Shown here piece after piece: positions 8,699 to 15,397 of a stretch of 64,000 bases of DNA. Both the position numbers and the translations under genes were made by a program. The stretch is from Flavobacterium sp. MC2016-06 (GTDB lineage Bacteria; Bacteroidota; Bacteroidia; Flavobacteriales; Flavobacteriaceae), in assembly GCF_009711165.2 (NCBI RefSeq), contig NZ_WMID02000010.1:62001-126000 (forward strand). Reading direction: 5' to 3'. Below the pieces are notes generated by a model, which saw only the letters and a program-made list of their open reading frames with translations, searched no databases and was not told the DNA's origin. The stretch's first letter is position 1. The number at the start of each line of letters is the position of its first letter.

Positions 8699-9064
8699 AT
8701 GGAAAAATACAATCTGCGACAACTAGTAAATAATAAAGGCTATCTCTTTAACATTAATTTTGAGGTGAATTTAGATCGAAGCAAAGATTCTGGATTAGTT
8801 ATTATTTATGAAGCCGATCAAAATTGGGAAAATACCTGCAGAGCTGGTATTGCTATTTTTTATGATTATTTCAGTAGAAAAACAAAAGGACAGTTAACCG
8901 TTAAAATTATCGAAACGCATTGGCTTCCTGTAGATACCAACAATTTAATTGTATTATTTGCAACAATAAAAGCCTTAAGTGAATCATTAAATTTTAAAAT
9001 TGATAAATTAGAAATTGATTCTATAAATGAAACTTTTATTTTTCCTGAACCTCGTTCTTTGTAA
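8699..9064 (+). CDS. hypothetical protein (121 aa)
   Basis: I do not recognise this family. The product is small, soluble and acidic to neutral, without signal peptide or membrane segment. Its middle part reads AGIAIFYDYFSRK, then a strand-rich KGQLTVKIIETHWLPVDTNN and FATIKALSESL. That alternation distantly recalls the S5-like fold of elongation factor G domain IV, but I give this little weight. It lies in a repeat-rich stretch and is followed by another unknown gene on the same strand after 41 bases, so the two may form an operon. Confidence 0.6.
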   Translation: MEKYNLRQLVNNKGYLFNINFEVNLDRSKDSGLVIIYEADQNWENTCRAGIAIFYDYFSRKTKGQLTVKIIETHWLPVDTNNLIVLFATIKALSESLNFKIDKLEIDSINETFIFPEPRSL

Positions 9065-9105
9065 AATTCAGATTATGTTTTCTTTTCGTGTAAATTATTA
9101 AAAGT

Positions 9106-9558
9106 ATGGCAGACGCAAAAATAGATTATAAAAATGATATAGGTTTTTGGATTCATGAAACCTATATGCAGTTAGTTTTTCATTTTATTTACGCAGAACT
9201 TCAAAAAACTAAATATGATTTTATTAATAAACCCGAATTACTTCTTGATTGTGAAGGAAAAATAAATGGATGGACTAACGGCTATCTAGTTTTAACCTGG
9301 AATCGATTTATTTGTGGAACTATAGAAGAACAGACTATGATTCATCTTTTACAAAATGTAATCATACATTTAGAAAACAAGGAAAAATATATTACGATAG
9401 CTGAACTACAAGTTATGCCAACAGAGGATGAGCATTGGAAATCTGTAATGGATAAAGATTTTCCAATAAGTGAGCTAATACGTATATTCAATACCCTTAT
9501 TCAAATGTTACAAGGTGTTTGGGAATCTAACAATTACGATATGAAAATCAATTGGTAA
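9106..9558 (+). CDS. hypothetical protein (150 aa)
   Basis: Not recognised. The product is soluble, rich in aromatic residues and acidic, with several W residues spread through it (FWIHETYMQLVFHFIYAEL at the start, GWTNGYLVLTWNRF in the middle, a terminal MKINW). No signal peptide, membrane segment or catalytic signature is apparent. It starts 41 bases after the previous unknown gene and probably shares its transcript. A 42-bp inverted repeat of the REP type begins 17 bases after its stop and may serve as its transcript end. The overall pattern suggests an immunity or anti-toxin-like small protein only as speculation. Confidence 0.6.
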   Translation: MADAKIDYKNDIGFWIHETYMQLVFHFIYAELQKTKYDFINKPELLLDCEGKINGWTNGYLVLTWNRFICGTIEEQTMIHLLQNVIIHLENKEKYITIAELQVMPTEDEHWKSVMDKDFPISELIRIFNTLIQMLQGVWESNNYDMKINW

Positions 9559-9574
9559 TTTACATCATTTCGAC

Positions 9575-9721
9575 TCAATTGGAACGGGCGCAAAGTCAGG
9601 AGACATTTGCGCAGCGTTGCCTTCAAGTCTCCAATGGTTTTTGTTTTTTGTCTTCAAAATATTTATTCATAATCTATATCGCTGCGCAAATGTCTCCTGA
9701 CTTTGCGCCCGTTCCAATTGA
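9575..9721. repeat. REPIN-like pair: two REP hairpins in perfect 42-bp inverted arms
   Basis: The arms at 9575-9616 and 9680-9721 are perfect reverse complements over 42 bases, separated by 63 bases. Each carries one REP unit of about 31 bases (9586-9616 plus strand; the matching minus-strand copy in 9680-9710). A unit folds as GCGCAAA-GTC-AGGA-GAC-A-TTTGCGC, a hairpin with a bulged A. The pair sits between the stop of the unknown gene at 9558 and the stop of the RAYT remnant, three bases away. Confidence 0.88.
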
Positions 9722-9724
9722 CTT

Positions 9725-10338
9725 CTAATATTGATTGTATTTTGTAAATGACCAACTTTGCAAAACATCTACAATAGGATTATCCATTTTTTCAATCCTG
9801 ATTAAGCCTGCATCAAAAACATAATTACTCGCGCTTGAATAAATATAGTCTGAAGCTTTTTCTACAATTCCCGCTCTAACTGGATTCATGTGAATATAAT
9901 TTAATTTTGACCACATAAATTTAGACGTATAAATTTAGACGTATAAATTTCCTCTGCATGATTGCCGTATTGCCAAAATTGATAATTGGTATTTCTAGAA
10001 TGACTTTCTGTTGCTAATTTAAATCGTTCTAACATCCATTCTCTTCTACTTTCTGGTTCATTCTGAATTTTATCTAAAATCGATTTTGATGTGAATTTTT
10101 TAAAATCTCGCAATAAATCAGACAGTTCTCCTTCTTCAGATTGTACAATTAAATGGATATGATTACTCATAATTACATAACCGTACAAAATCATGTTTTT
10201 ATTTGCAATGCAATAATCCAAACAAGAAATGATACAATCTCTATAATTTTTTCTTGAAAAAACATCAATCCAATCAACAACAGTTGCAGTTATAAAATGA
10301 GCTTTAGTTTGATCTCTAATAACATATCCTTCTTTCAT
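9725..10338 (-). pseudogene. REP-associated tyrosine transposase (RAYT, Y1/HUH), frameshifted
   Basis: Two reading frames give one transposase. Codons from 10338 encode an N-terminal part with the HUH motif as MSNHIHLIVQ, and the other frame gives the C-terminal KLNYIHMNPVRAGIVE and DYIYSSASNY, typical of RAYT proteins. The break is a tandem duplication of a 14-bp unit (ATAAATTTAGACGT on the plus strand) at 9915-9942. Removing one unit leaves exactly 600 bases, or 199 residues plus a stop, joining HAEEIYTSKF to MWSKLNY. RAYTs are single-copy relatives of IS200 transposases that recognise REP hairpins, and REP units flank this gene on both sides (9575-9721 and 10487-10517). The protein is probably inactive now, unless slippage restores the frame. 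Confidence 0.85.
9915..9950. repeat. 14-bp tandem duplication inside the RAYT gene
   Basis: ATAAATTTAGACGT occurs at 9915-9928 and again at 9929-9942, with a partial third copy ATAAATTT at 9943-9950. Fourteen is not a multiple of three, so it shifts the transposase frame. It is a likely replication-slippage product. Confidence 0.9.
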
Positions 10339-10486
10339 AAATTCTTAATTATCATTTTTACAAATATAAGAATTTTACTATATTATTTTATTTAAGCTTT
10401 ACCTTTAAATAATTTTTATACGTTGCTAAAATGTCCCTGATAGTTCGTTTTCTTATATTATTTATTTTTTTGTGGTCTCACTTTGT

Positions 10487-10517
10487 GGGCGCAAAGTCAG
10501 GAGACATTTGCGCAGCG
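10487..10517 (+). repeat. single REP unit upstream of the RAYT remnant
   Basis: An exact copy of the 31-base unit (GGGCGCAAAGTCAGG start, TTTGCGCAGCG end) 149 bases upstream of the RAYT start. Its mate in the opposite orientation is not seen nearby. The rest of the 10339-10637 gap is AT-rich and holds the terminator described separately. Confidence 0.88.
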
Positions 10518-10567
10518 AACACATTTACGACCAAATAAATTATGAATAAAAGTTTTATACAAAAACA

Positions 10568-10595
10568 AAAGCCCAAACCTTTCGGCTTGGGCTTT
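10568..10595 (-). terminator. intrinsic terminator of the M56 peptidase gene
   Basis: AAAGCCCAA and TTGGGCTTT form a 9-bp stem with a 10-base loop; read on the minus strand it is followed by a T-rich stretch. It lies 43 bases after the stop of the gene ending at 10638. Confidence 0.75.
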
Positions 10596-10637
10596 ATCAG
10601 TCTTACAACTCATTTTTTTTATATAAAACTAAAGGAA

Positions 10638-12641
10638 TTAGTTATGAGCAAGAGCTTTCAATTCTACGTATTTATCAATACTATTAAAATTATGTCCTTT
10701 CTCTCTCATTGATTTAATAAAAGCTGGTGAAGCACCAATTGATTTTGCTCCAAATACATCGTCAAGTTCTAAGTTATTAAAACCAAGATCTTTGTATTGC
10801 TTAATTAACTCTGGTGTTATATTCAATGATTTTAGTGCTAATAAATCGCCTGCTTTAATATTTTTATAACCCAATTTTTCAAATTCACTTACAAATTTTG
10901 GCGTAATATTTAGAGACTTCATAGCTGTAAGATCACTATTCGAAAGATTATTATATCCTAAAGCTTTAAAAGAATCAATAAATTCTTTATCAATATTTAA
11001 AGATTTAAATGCAATGATATCTTCCTCTGTTTTATCATCGTTGCTGCCGTTTGTAGCATTACGAAAATCAGTAATATACTTTCCGTCAATATTTTGAGAT
11101 TTTAGTGCTATAAGATTATCGGCTGTCACATTTTTATAACCCGCTTGGCGAATTTCGTCAATAAAAGCTTTATCAATATTCATTGATTTAAAAGGAACAA
11201 GGTCCTCTAAATCAAAATTTTCAATTCCAGATTGTTTAATAGAAGCGATATAAGCATCATCGACATTTAAAGCTGCCAATGGAATCAATTGATCTTTGTC
11301 TATATCCTTGTAACCATTTTTCTTAAGCATTTTTACATAAGAGTTTTTTATGTTTATCATAAAGAAAGCCATAAAGTCATCATCCTCTGCAATCGTAACG
11401 CCTTCTTTAGCCATTTCTTTAGTAAAATTTTTATTGGCGGTAAATTTATAAGTTCCCATTCCTTTGTTGCCTTCAAATTTTCCAATAAAATTCATCGTTC
11501 CAGCTTCGCGAGTTAAACTAAACTCACCTTGTTTGTCTCTTGGAAGCGTACTAAATTCGCTCAATTGAAAATTAGAAGATGAGTTACTGTTCTTTCCGCT
11601 TTTGAATTGAATACTTACCGTATTACCTTCAATAGTCGCAAACCAGTCTCCTTCTGTGTCCATTCCGTTTTGAATGTTTGACTGTTCTTTTGGTTCAGTA
11701 GTTTTTTCATTTAAACTTAGAGCTTGTGCCTGCGCTGTCGGTTGATTAAAAAGACAGGCAAACAATACCAATACAGGCAATAGGAAAAAATATTTCCAAG
11801 CCGTGTGTACGTTTGATTTTTTTGAATTCATCATAATGATTCGTTTTTTGAGTAATGATTGATTATAGTTAGTTGTAAGACTCAATGGAAACTGCGGTGC
11901 CGCTACTTTTAGCAGGCTGAACTGATAACTTTCTCTTTCAACAGTGTCTTGTTGCAGCATTTTATCATCAGTCAAAAATTCTAGATTAATCTCTAATGCT
12001 TTTCTCCATTGCCATGCAAAGGGATTAAACCATTGAAAAACAAGCACTATTTCTGCCAATAAAAGATCAATGGTGTGTTTTTGCTCGATATGAATTTTTT
12101 CATGCAGCAAAATCTGATTGTACGTTTCCCACTCGTATTTTTCGGGATTGATAAAAATAGTATTGGCAAATGAACAAGGGGCTTTGTCTCCCGTTATTTC
12201 AACAATACGGAATTTTCCGTCTTGAATTACCGATGTTGTATACCCTCTATAAAGTAATATAACGGCTTGCATTAAAAAGTTAAGCGCAAAGATTATAACA
12301 CCAAACCAATACAAATAAACGAGCCACTGTACTGCTAAATCTAGATTAAAATGTTGTGAAGTCTGCTCAGCAATAGTTTCTTTAGCAGGTGAAGCTGTGA
12401 GTTGTACCGTTTCGTTTTTTTGAACAGAATTTTTAACTGAAGGTGTATGCGTTACGGCAGCTTCTTTTCGAAGGGAAAATTGCTGTGGTATTGGCAGTAC
12501 TGGCAGAATAAAAGCCAAAACCATACAACTCAGCAAAACAAACCTGTTTAAGTGAAAGAAAGTTTCTTGCTGCAAAAGCAATTTGTAGAAGATAAAACAA
12601 ACCGAAATTATAAGTGCTGTATACAGAATATAAGGTATCAT
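10638..12641 (-). CDS. BlaR1/MecR1-type M56 membrane peptidase with 29-residue repeats
   Basis: A 667-residue protein with N-terminal membrane helices at about 5-23, 35-52 and 105-131. The zinc-peptidase motif HEKIH is at 180-184, with downstream acidic residues in EINLEFLTDD as the likely third ligand, and a fourth helix (YFFLLPVLVLFACLF) lies near 285. In the family, this anti-repressor cleaves or inactivates a partner BlaI repressor after sensing a signal. No penicillin-binding sensor domain is present. Instead, residues from about 423 to the end consist of roughly eight repeats of 29 residues (pattern LxALKSLNIxxxFIxxFxxLGYxN), on the far side of the last helix. Its start overlaps the BlaI-type gene by four bases. 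The signal is unknown; cell-envelope stress is a guess. Confidence 0.88.
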   Translation of the reverse strand: MIPYILYTALIISVCFIFYKLLLQQETFFHLNRFVLLSCMVLAFILPVLPIPQQFSLRKEAAVTHTPSVKNSVQKNETVQLTASPAKETIAEQTSQHFNLDLAVQWLVYLYWFGVIIFALNFLMQAVILLYRGYTTSVIQDGKFRIVEITGDKAPCSFANTIFINPEKYEWETYNQILLHEKIHIEQKHTIDLLLAEIVLVFQWFNPFAWQWRKALEINLEFLTDDKMLQQDTVERESYQFSLLKVAAPQFPLSLTTNYNQSLLKKRIIMMNSKKSNVHTAWKYFFLLPVLVLFACLFNQPTAQAQALSLNEKTTEPKEQSNIQNGMDTEGDWFATIEGNTVSIQFKSGKNSNSSSNFQLSEFSTLPRDKQGEFSLTREAGTMNFIGKFEGNKGMGTYKFTANKNFTKEMAKEGVTIAEDDDFMAFFMINIKNSYVKMLKKNGYKDIDKDQLIPLAALNVDDAYIASIKQSGIENFDLEDLVPFKSMNIDKAFIDEIRQAGYKNVTADNLIALKSQNIDGKYITDFRNATNGSNDDKTEEDIIAFKSLNIDKEFIDSFKALGYNNLSNSDLTAMKSLNITPKFVSEFEKLGYKNIKAGDLLALKSLNITPELIKQYKDLGFNNLELDDVFGAKSIGASPAFIKSMREKGHNFNSIDKYVELKALAHN

Positions 12642-13000
12642 GATTTCTCTTTTTTAATGATCTTTACGATTTCATCCAATTCATTATCGGTAAGCTTTTG
12701 CTCTTTTGCAAAAAAAGCAAGCATTCTAGGATACGAGTTATCAAAATACTGACTTACTACATCCTTAAGTGCAAACTGCTGATATTCTTCTCTGCTGATT
12801 ACTGGAAAAAAACAATGCATATTCCCTGTTGTTTCATGATTCAAGAAACCTTTTTCTTCTAATATTTTGACGATTGTCGCCACGCTGTTATAATGTGGTT
12901 TTGGATCTGGCAGCAATGGAATTACGTCCCTAATAAAGGCTTTATTCAAATCCCAAAAAACTTGCATGATCTGTTCTTCTCGTTTCGCTAATTTTATCAT
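12638..13000 (-). CDS. BlaI/MecI-family transcriptional repressor
   Basis: A 120-residue winged-helix repressor. LAKREEQIMQVFWDLNKAFIRDVIPLL and HYNSVATIVKILEEKGFL are the recognition region of the family, followed by the wing and a dimerisation tail. The protein binds palindromic operators and is released when its M56 partner cleaves it. That partner follows directly with a four-base overlap, so the pair is one operon. A perfect palindrome fills the spacer of its own promoter (see 13019-13049), which indicates autoregulation. The family is also used for genes other than beta-lactamase, and no beta-lactamase gene is visible here. Confidence 0.92.
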   Translation of the reverse strand: MIKLAKREEQIMQVFWDLNKAFIRDVIPLLPDPKPHYNSVATIVKILEEKGFLNHETTGNMHCFFPVISREEYQQFALKDVVSQYFDNSYPRMLAFFAKEQKLTDNELDEIVKIIKKEKS

Positions 13001-13018
13001 AGTTAGAAATATTTAAAA

Positions 13019-13083
13019 CAAATATAACTACTAATTAATTAGTAGCAAAACTAATTGGTTAATATTTAAACTAATTTGTTAGT
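13019..13083 (-). promoter_or_regulatory. promoter and palindromic operator of the BlaI-type operon
   Basis: On the minus strand a TTTG -33 element (13046-13049) is followed after 19 bases by TATATTTG (-7, 13019-13026), a full match to the Bacteroidota promoter form. The spacer contains the perfect 18-bp palindrome CTACTAATTAATTAGTAG at 13028-13045. Two weaker half-operator copies (ACTAATTGGTTA from 13050 and ACTAATTTGTTAGT from 13070) follow upstream. A bound BlaI dimer would block the promoter directly. Confidence 0.85.
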
Positions 13084-13216
13084 GGAATATCACTTGATAT
13101 GATGAAAATCCTTATGAATAAAAGGCTTTGGCGATAATTATTTTTTTTCTATTTTGATGAAATAAAAAAAAATCTGTTTCTTGTAAGCTGCTTTTAACTT
13201 TATATTTTTATTTAAA

Positions 13217-13350
13217 GTGGAAATTGAAAACTAAACATCGTTGTAAACGCTGCGCAAATGTCTCCTGACTTTGCGCCTTTCCTATTATTACGTTTACTTT
13301 TCTTGTTGTATTACTTTGCGGGCGCAAAGTCAGGAGACATTTGCGCAGCG
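13217..13350. repeat. REP pair with flanking sequence (first long repeat copy)
   Basis: Holds one minus-strand REP unit (13248-13277) and one plus-strand unit (13320-13350). The 104 bases 13217-13320 recur at 13414-13517 with an offset of 197 bases and about three differences, all in the first 20 bases. The segment lies in the 558-bp gap between the BlaI-type gene and the methyltransferase gene. No reading frame is evident. Confidence 0.85.
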
Positions 13351-13413
13351 ATATAGATTATGAAAGGAAGCTTTGCGAAGTGAGAGCCGCTTAACTCTAT
13401 CTTTTTAGTTAAC

Positions 13414-13517
13414 GTGCAAATTAAAAACTAAATATCGTTGTAAACGCTGCGCAAATGTCTCCTGACTTTGCGCCTTTCCTATTATTACGTTTACTTTTCT
13501 TGTTGTATTACTTTGCG
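13414..13517. repeat. second long repeat copy with REP unit
   Basis: A near-identical copy of 13217-13320 carrying a minus-strand REP unit at 13445-13474. The matching plus-strand unit is absent; after TTTGCG the sequence departs from the first copy and enters the promoter of the methyltransferase gene. Confidence 0.85.
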
Positions 13518-13557
13518 AATCTACATTATCACAATCTTCGTTTCAACTTAATAAAAA

Positions 13558-13589
13558 ATTGATTTATGTACTTACAGTTTGTATTTTTG
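13558..13589 (+). promoter_or_regulatory. promoter of the SpoU methyltransferase gene
   Basis: ATTG at 13558-13561, a 20-base spacer, then TATTTTTG at 13582-13589 match the -33/-7 Bacteroidota promoter pattern. The ATG at 13595 lies only five bases after the -7 element, so the transcript would be leaderless or almost so. This is the reason for preferring 13595 over an upstream start. Confidence 0.6.
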
Positions 13590-13594
13590 CACTT

Positions 13595-14053
13595 ATGAAT
13601 GATAATTTTATAAATGAGTATTTTGGAATAGGAATACAAAATGGTAAAACTCCTGAAAATTTAGGTGTTTTGTGGCGATCGGCTCAAAACTTAGGCGCTA
13701 CTTTTATATTTACCATAGGTAATCGATATGCCAAACAAGCCTGCGATACTCATGATGCAGTAAAAGCAATTCCTTATTTTCATTATGATAATTTTGAAGC
13801 TTTTTTTGAAAACTTACCAAAAGGAGCGCGATTAGTTGGTGTTGAATTAGATGAAAAGGCTTCAGATTTGGAAACCTTCGAACATCCAAGACGTTGTGTT
13901 TATTTATTAGGAGCAGAAGATCATGGTTTATCCCAAAAAGTAATGGATAAATGCCATCATTTAGTAAAATTCAAATCAGAGAAAAGTTTAAATGTCGCCG
14001 TGGCAGGAACTATTATTATGTACGACAGAAACTTGCCTAAACCACGTTCTTAA
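13595..14053 (+). CDS. TrmH/SpoU-family RNA 2'-O-methyltransferase
   Basis: A 152-residue SPOUT methyltransferase (MNDNFINEYFGIGI...). Motif 1 is NLGVLWRSAQNLGA, with the conserved asparagine and arginine; motif 2 is LLGAEDHGLS; motif 3 is SLNVAVAGTIIMYD. Together these form the deep trefoil knot that binds S-adenosylmethionine. Family members methylate the 2'-hydroxyl of tRNA or rRNA. It is a minimal version without the N-terminal L30e-like substrate-binding domain of larger SpoU enzymes. I place the start at 13595; a longer in-frame start at 13559 would lie inside the promoter. The target RNA is unknown. Confidence 0.88.
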   Translation: MNDNFINEYFGIGIQNGKTPENLGVLWRSAQNLGATFIFTIGNRYAKQACDTHDAVKAIPYFHYDNFEAFFENLPKGARLVGVELDEKASDLETFEHPRRCVYLLGAEDHGLSQKVMDKCHHLVKFKSEKSLNVAVAGTIIMYDRNLPKPRS

Positions 14054-14162
14054 AACAAAATCTTAACTTTTTTTACAGTCGCTTTACTTAACTGTGAAGA
14101 TTTTTCCTTTGCCGATAAAACGAATAATATTTGTAAAATCTAAACATTTATTAAAGAAAAAA

Positions 14163-14182
14163 CCACTCCCAAAAGAGAGTGG
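14163..14182 (+). terminator. hairpin after the methyltransferase gene
   Basis: CCACTC and GAGTGG form a 6-bp stem with an 8-base loop, preceded by an A run and followed by TTTAACTTTTT. It lies 110 bases after the stop and may end transcripts from either side. Confidence 0.5.
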
Positions 14183-14238
14183 CTTTAACTTTTTCTATAG
14201 CCTACAATTATAAATTGTAATCTAAATATCATTATAAA

Positions 14239-14338
14239 CGCTGCGCAAATATCTTAGACTGCGCTATTTCTATTATTACTTTTACTTTTCTTATTGTACA
14301 ACTTTGCGGGTGCAAAGTCAGGAGACATTTGCACAGCG
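14239..14338. repeat. third, diverged REP pair
   Basis: A decayed minus-strand unit (14239-14264) and a full plus-strand unit (14308-14338) that reads GGTGCAAA...TTTGCACAGCG. Relative to the other copies, a C-to-T change in the left arm is matched by a G-to-A change in the right arm, so the stem still pairs. The flanks (TATTATTACTTTTAC, TTGCGGG) match the repeats at 13217 and 13414. Confidence 0.85.
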
Positions 14339-14398
14339 ATGTAGATTACGAAAGAAAGTTTTGCGAATTGGGTGATGTATTGAGATTACTCATTTTTT

Positions 14399-15394
14399 TT
14401 ATGGAACATACATTTTTCCAACCTTAATTTTGTCGCCAGAATCATCTACCTCAAACAATTTTGGAACTCGAATAAATTGACCTTTATCATTAACATAATG
14501 ACTGTGTAAAGACATTAATAGTTTACCCTCAAAAGTTCTAAAAAGCATTCCGTGTCCAAAATTAGGCGGTGTAATTGGTTCTGATTCTTGTATCCAAGGT
14601 CCATCTAAAGTACCACTTTTAGAATATGCAACTCCTTGCGTATATTTATCATAAACCCAACTCGTCCACAACATTCCTAATTTTTTAGTTTTTGTTCTAA
14701 AAACCCATGGCCCATCAGTTACTTTGTTGGGAACAATTTTTCCATCTTCTTTTTCTCGACTCCACGGTGAATCTTTAGCATAGAAAAGAATTTTAGCTTT
14801 TCCTGTTGAAGCACTAAGATCTGGAGTAAGTTCTATTTTCTCTACAGTTCCGTTATTATTCTGTACCCATTCATGACAATAAACCATGTATGGCTTTTTA
14901 TCTGAATCTATCCACAAAGTTGCATCCAATGTAGACATTGATTCAGGGAGATAATTTTTATCATTTATAGGAACATACGGTCCATCGGGTTTATCACTTA
15001 TTAGTATTGAACTTGCGCGTCGTACGTTATTTTTAGCATCAATAATTATCTTTTCGTTGATAAATGTGGCAAAATAATAATACTTTCCTTTGTACTCGTG
15101 TATTTCTGCAGCCCATATCATAGGAGACTCACCCATCCATGATTCTGGATTGGTTTTAGTAATAACAAAAGGACCTGTCCAGTATTTTAAATCTTTGCTT
15201 TTCCATAATTGTCCTCCCGTACCCGTCATGTAATACATATTGCTTTTTTTATCCGCAAGGATAAAAGGATCACTCATTTTTATAGAATCTAAAGCAATAT
15301 CATGCTTTATTTCTGGAGTTCTATCTTGTGAAAAAATAGAAAATGTTATCAAAAAAAGCAGCGTAATTAATACCCTTATTTTATTTTTTTCCAT
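14399..15394 (-). CDS. glycoside hydrolase family 43 (secreted)
   Basis: A 331-residue five-bladed beta-propeller enzyme with a signal peptide (about residues 1-22, ending FSQ). MSDPFILADK places the catalytic base at about D42; LDATLWID carries the usual second aspartate, and CHEW near the middle may supply the acid. Family members are exo-acting or endo-acting arabinosidases, xylosidases or galactosidases; the subfamily cannot be set here. The gene is the last of the minus-strand glycan locus, three bases from the previous GH43 gene. It presumably trims arabinose or galactose side groups. Confidence 0.85.
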   Translation of the reverse strand: MEKNKIRVLITLLFLITFSIFSQDRTPEIKHDIALDSIKMSDPFILADKKSNMYYMTGTGGQLWKSKDLKYWTGPFVITKTNPESWMGESPMIWAAEIHEYKGKYYYFATFINEKIIIDAKNNVRRASSILISDKPDGPYVPINDKNYLPESMSTLDATLWIDSDKKPYMVYCHEWVQNNNGTVEKIELTPDLSASTGKAKILFYAKDSPWSREKEDGKIVPNKVTDGPWVFRTKTKKLGMLWTSWVYDKYTQGVAYSKSGTLDGPWIQESEPITPPNFGHGMLFRTFEGKLLMSLHSHYVNDKGQFIRVPKLFEVDDSGDKIKVGKMYVP

Positions 15395-15397
15395 ACT

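Noticed and set aside
8699..9064. Call as an elongation factor G fragment
   Set aside because: The likeness to domain IV is weak and only in hydrophobic spacing; left as hypothetical.
10638..13000. Beta-lactam resistance locus
   Set aside because: The BlaI/M56 pair has no beta-lactamase gene or penicillin-binding sensor domain; the signal is probably different.
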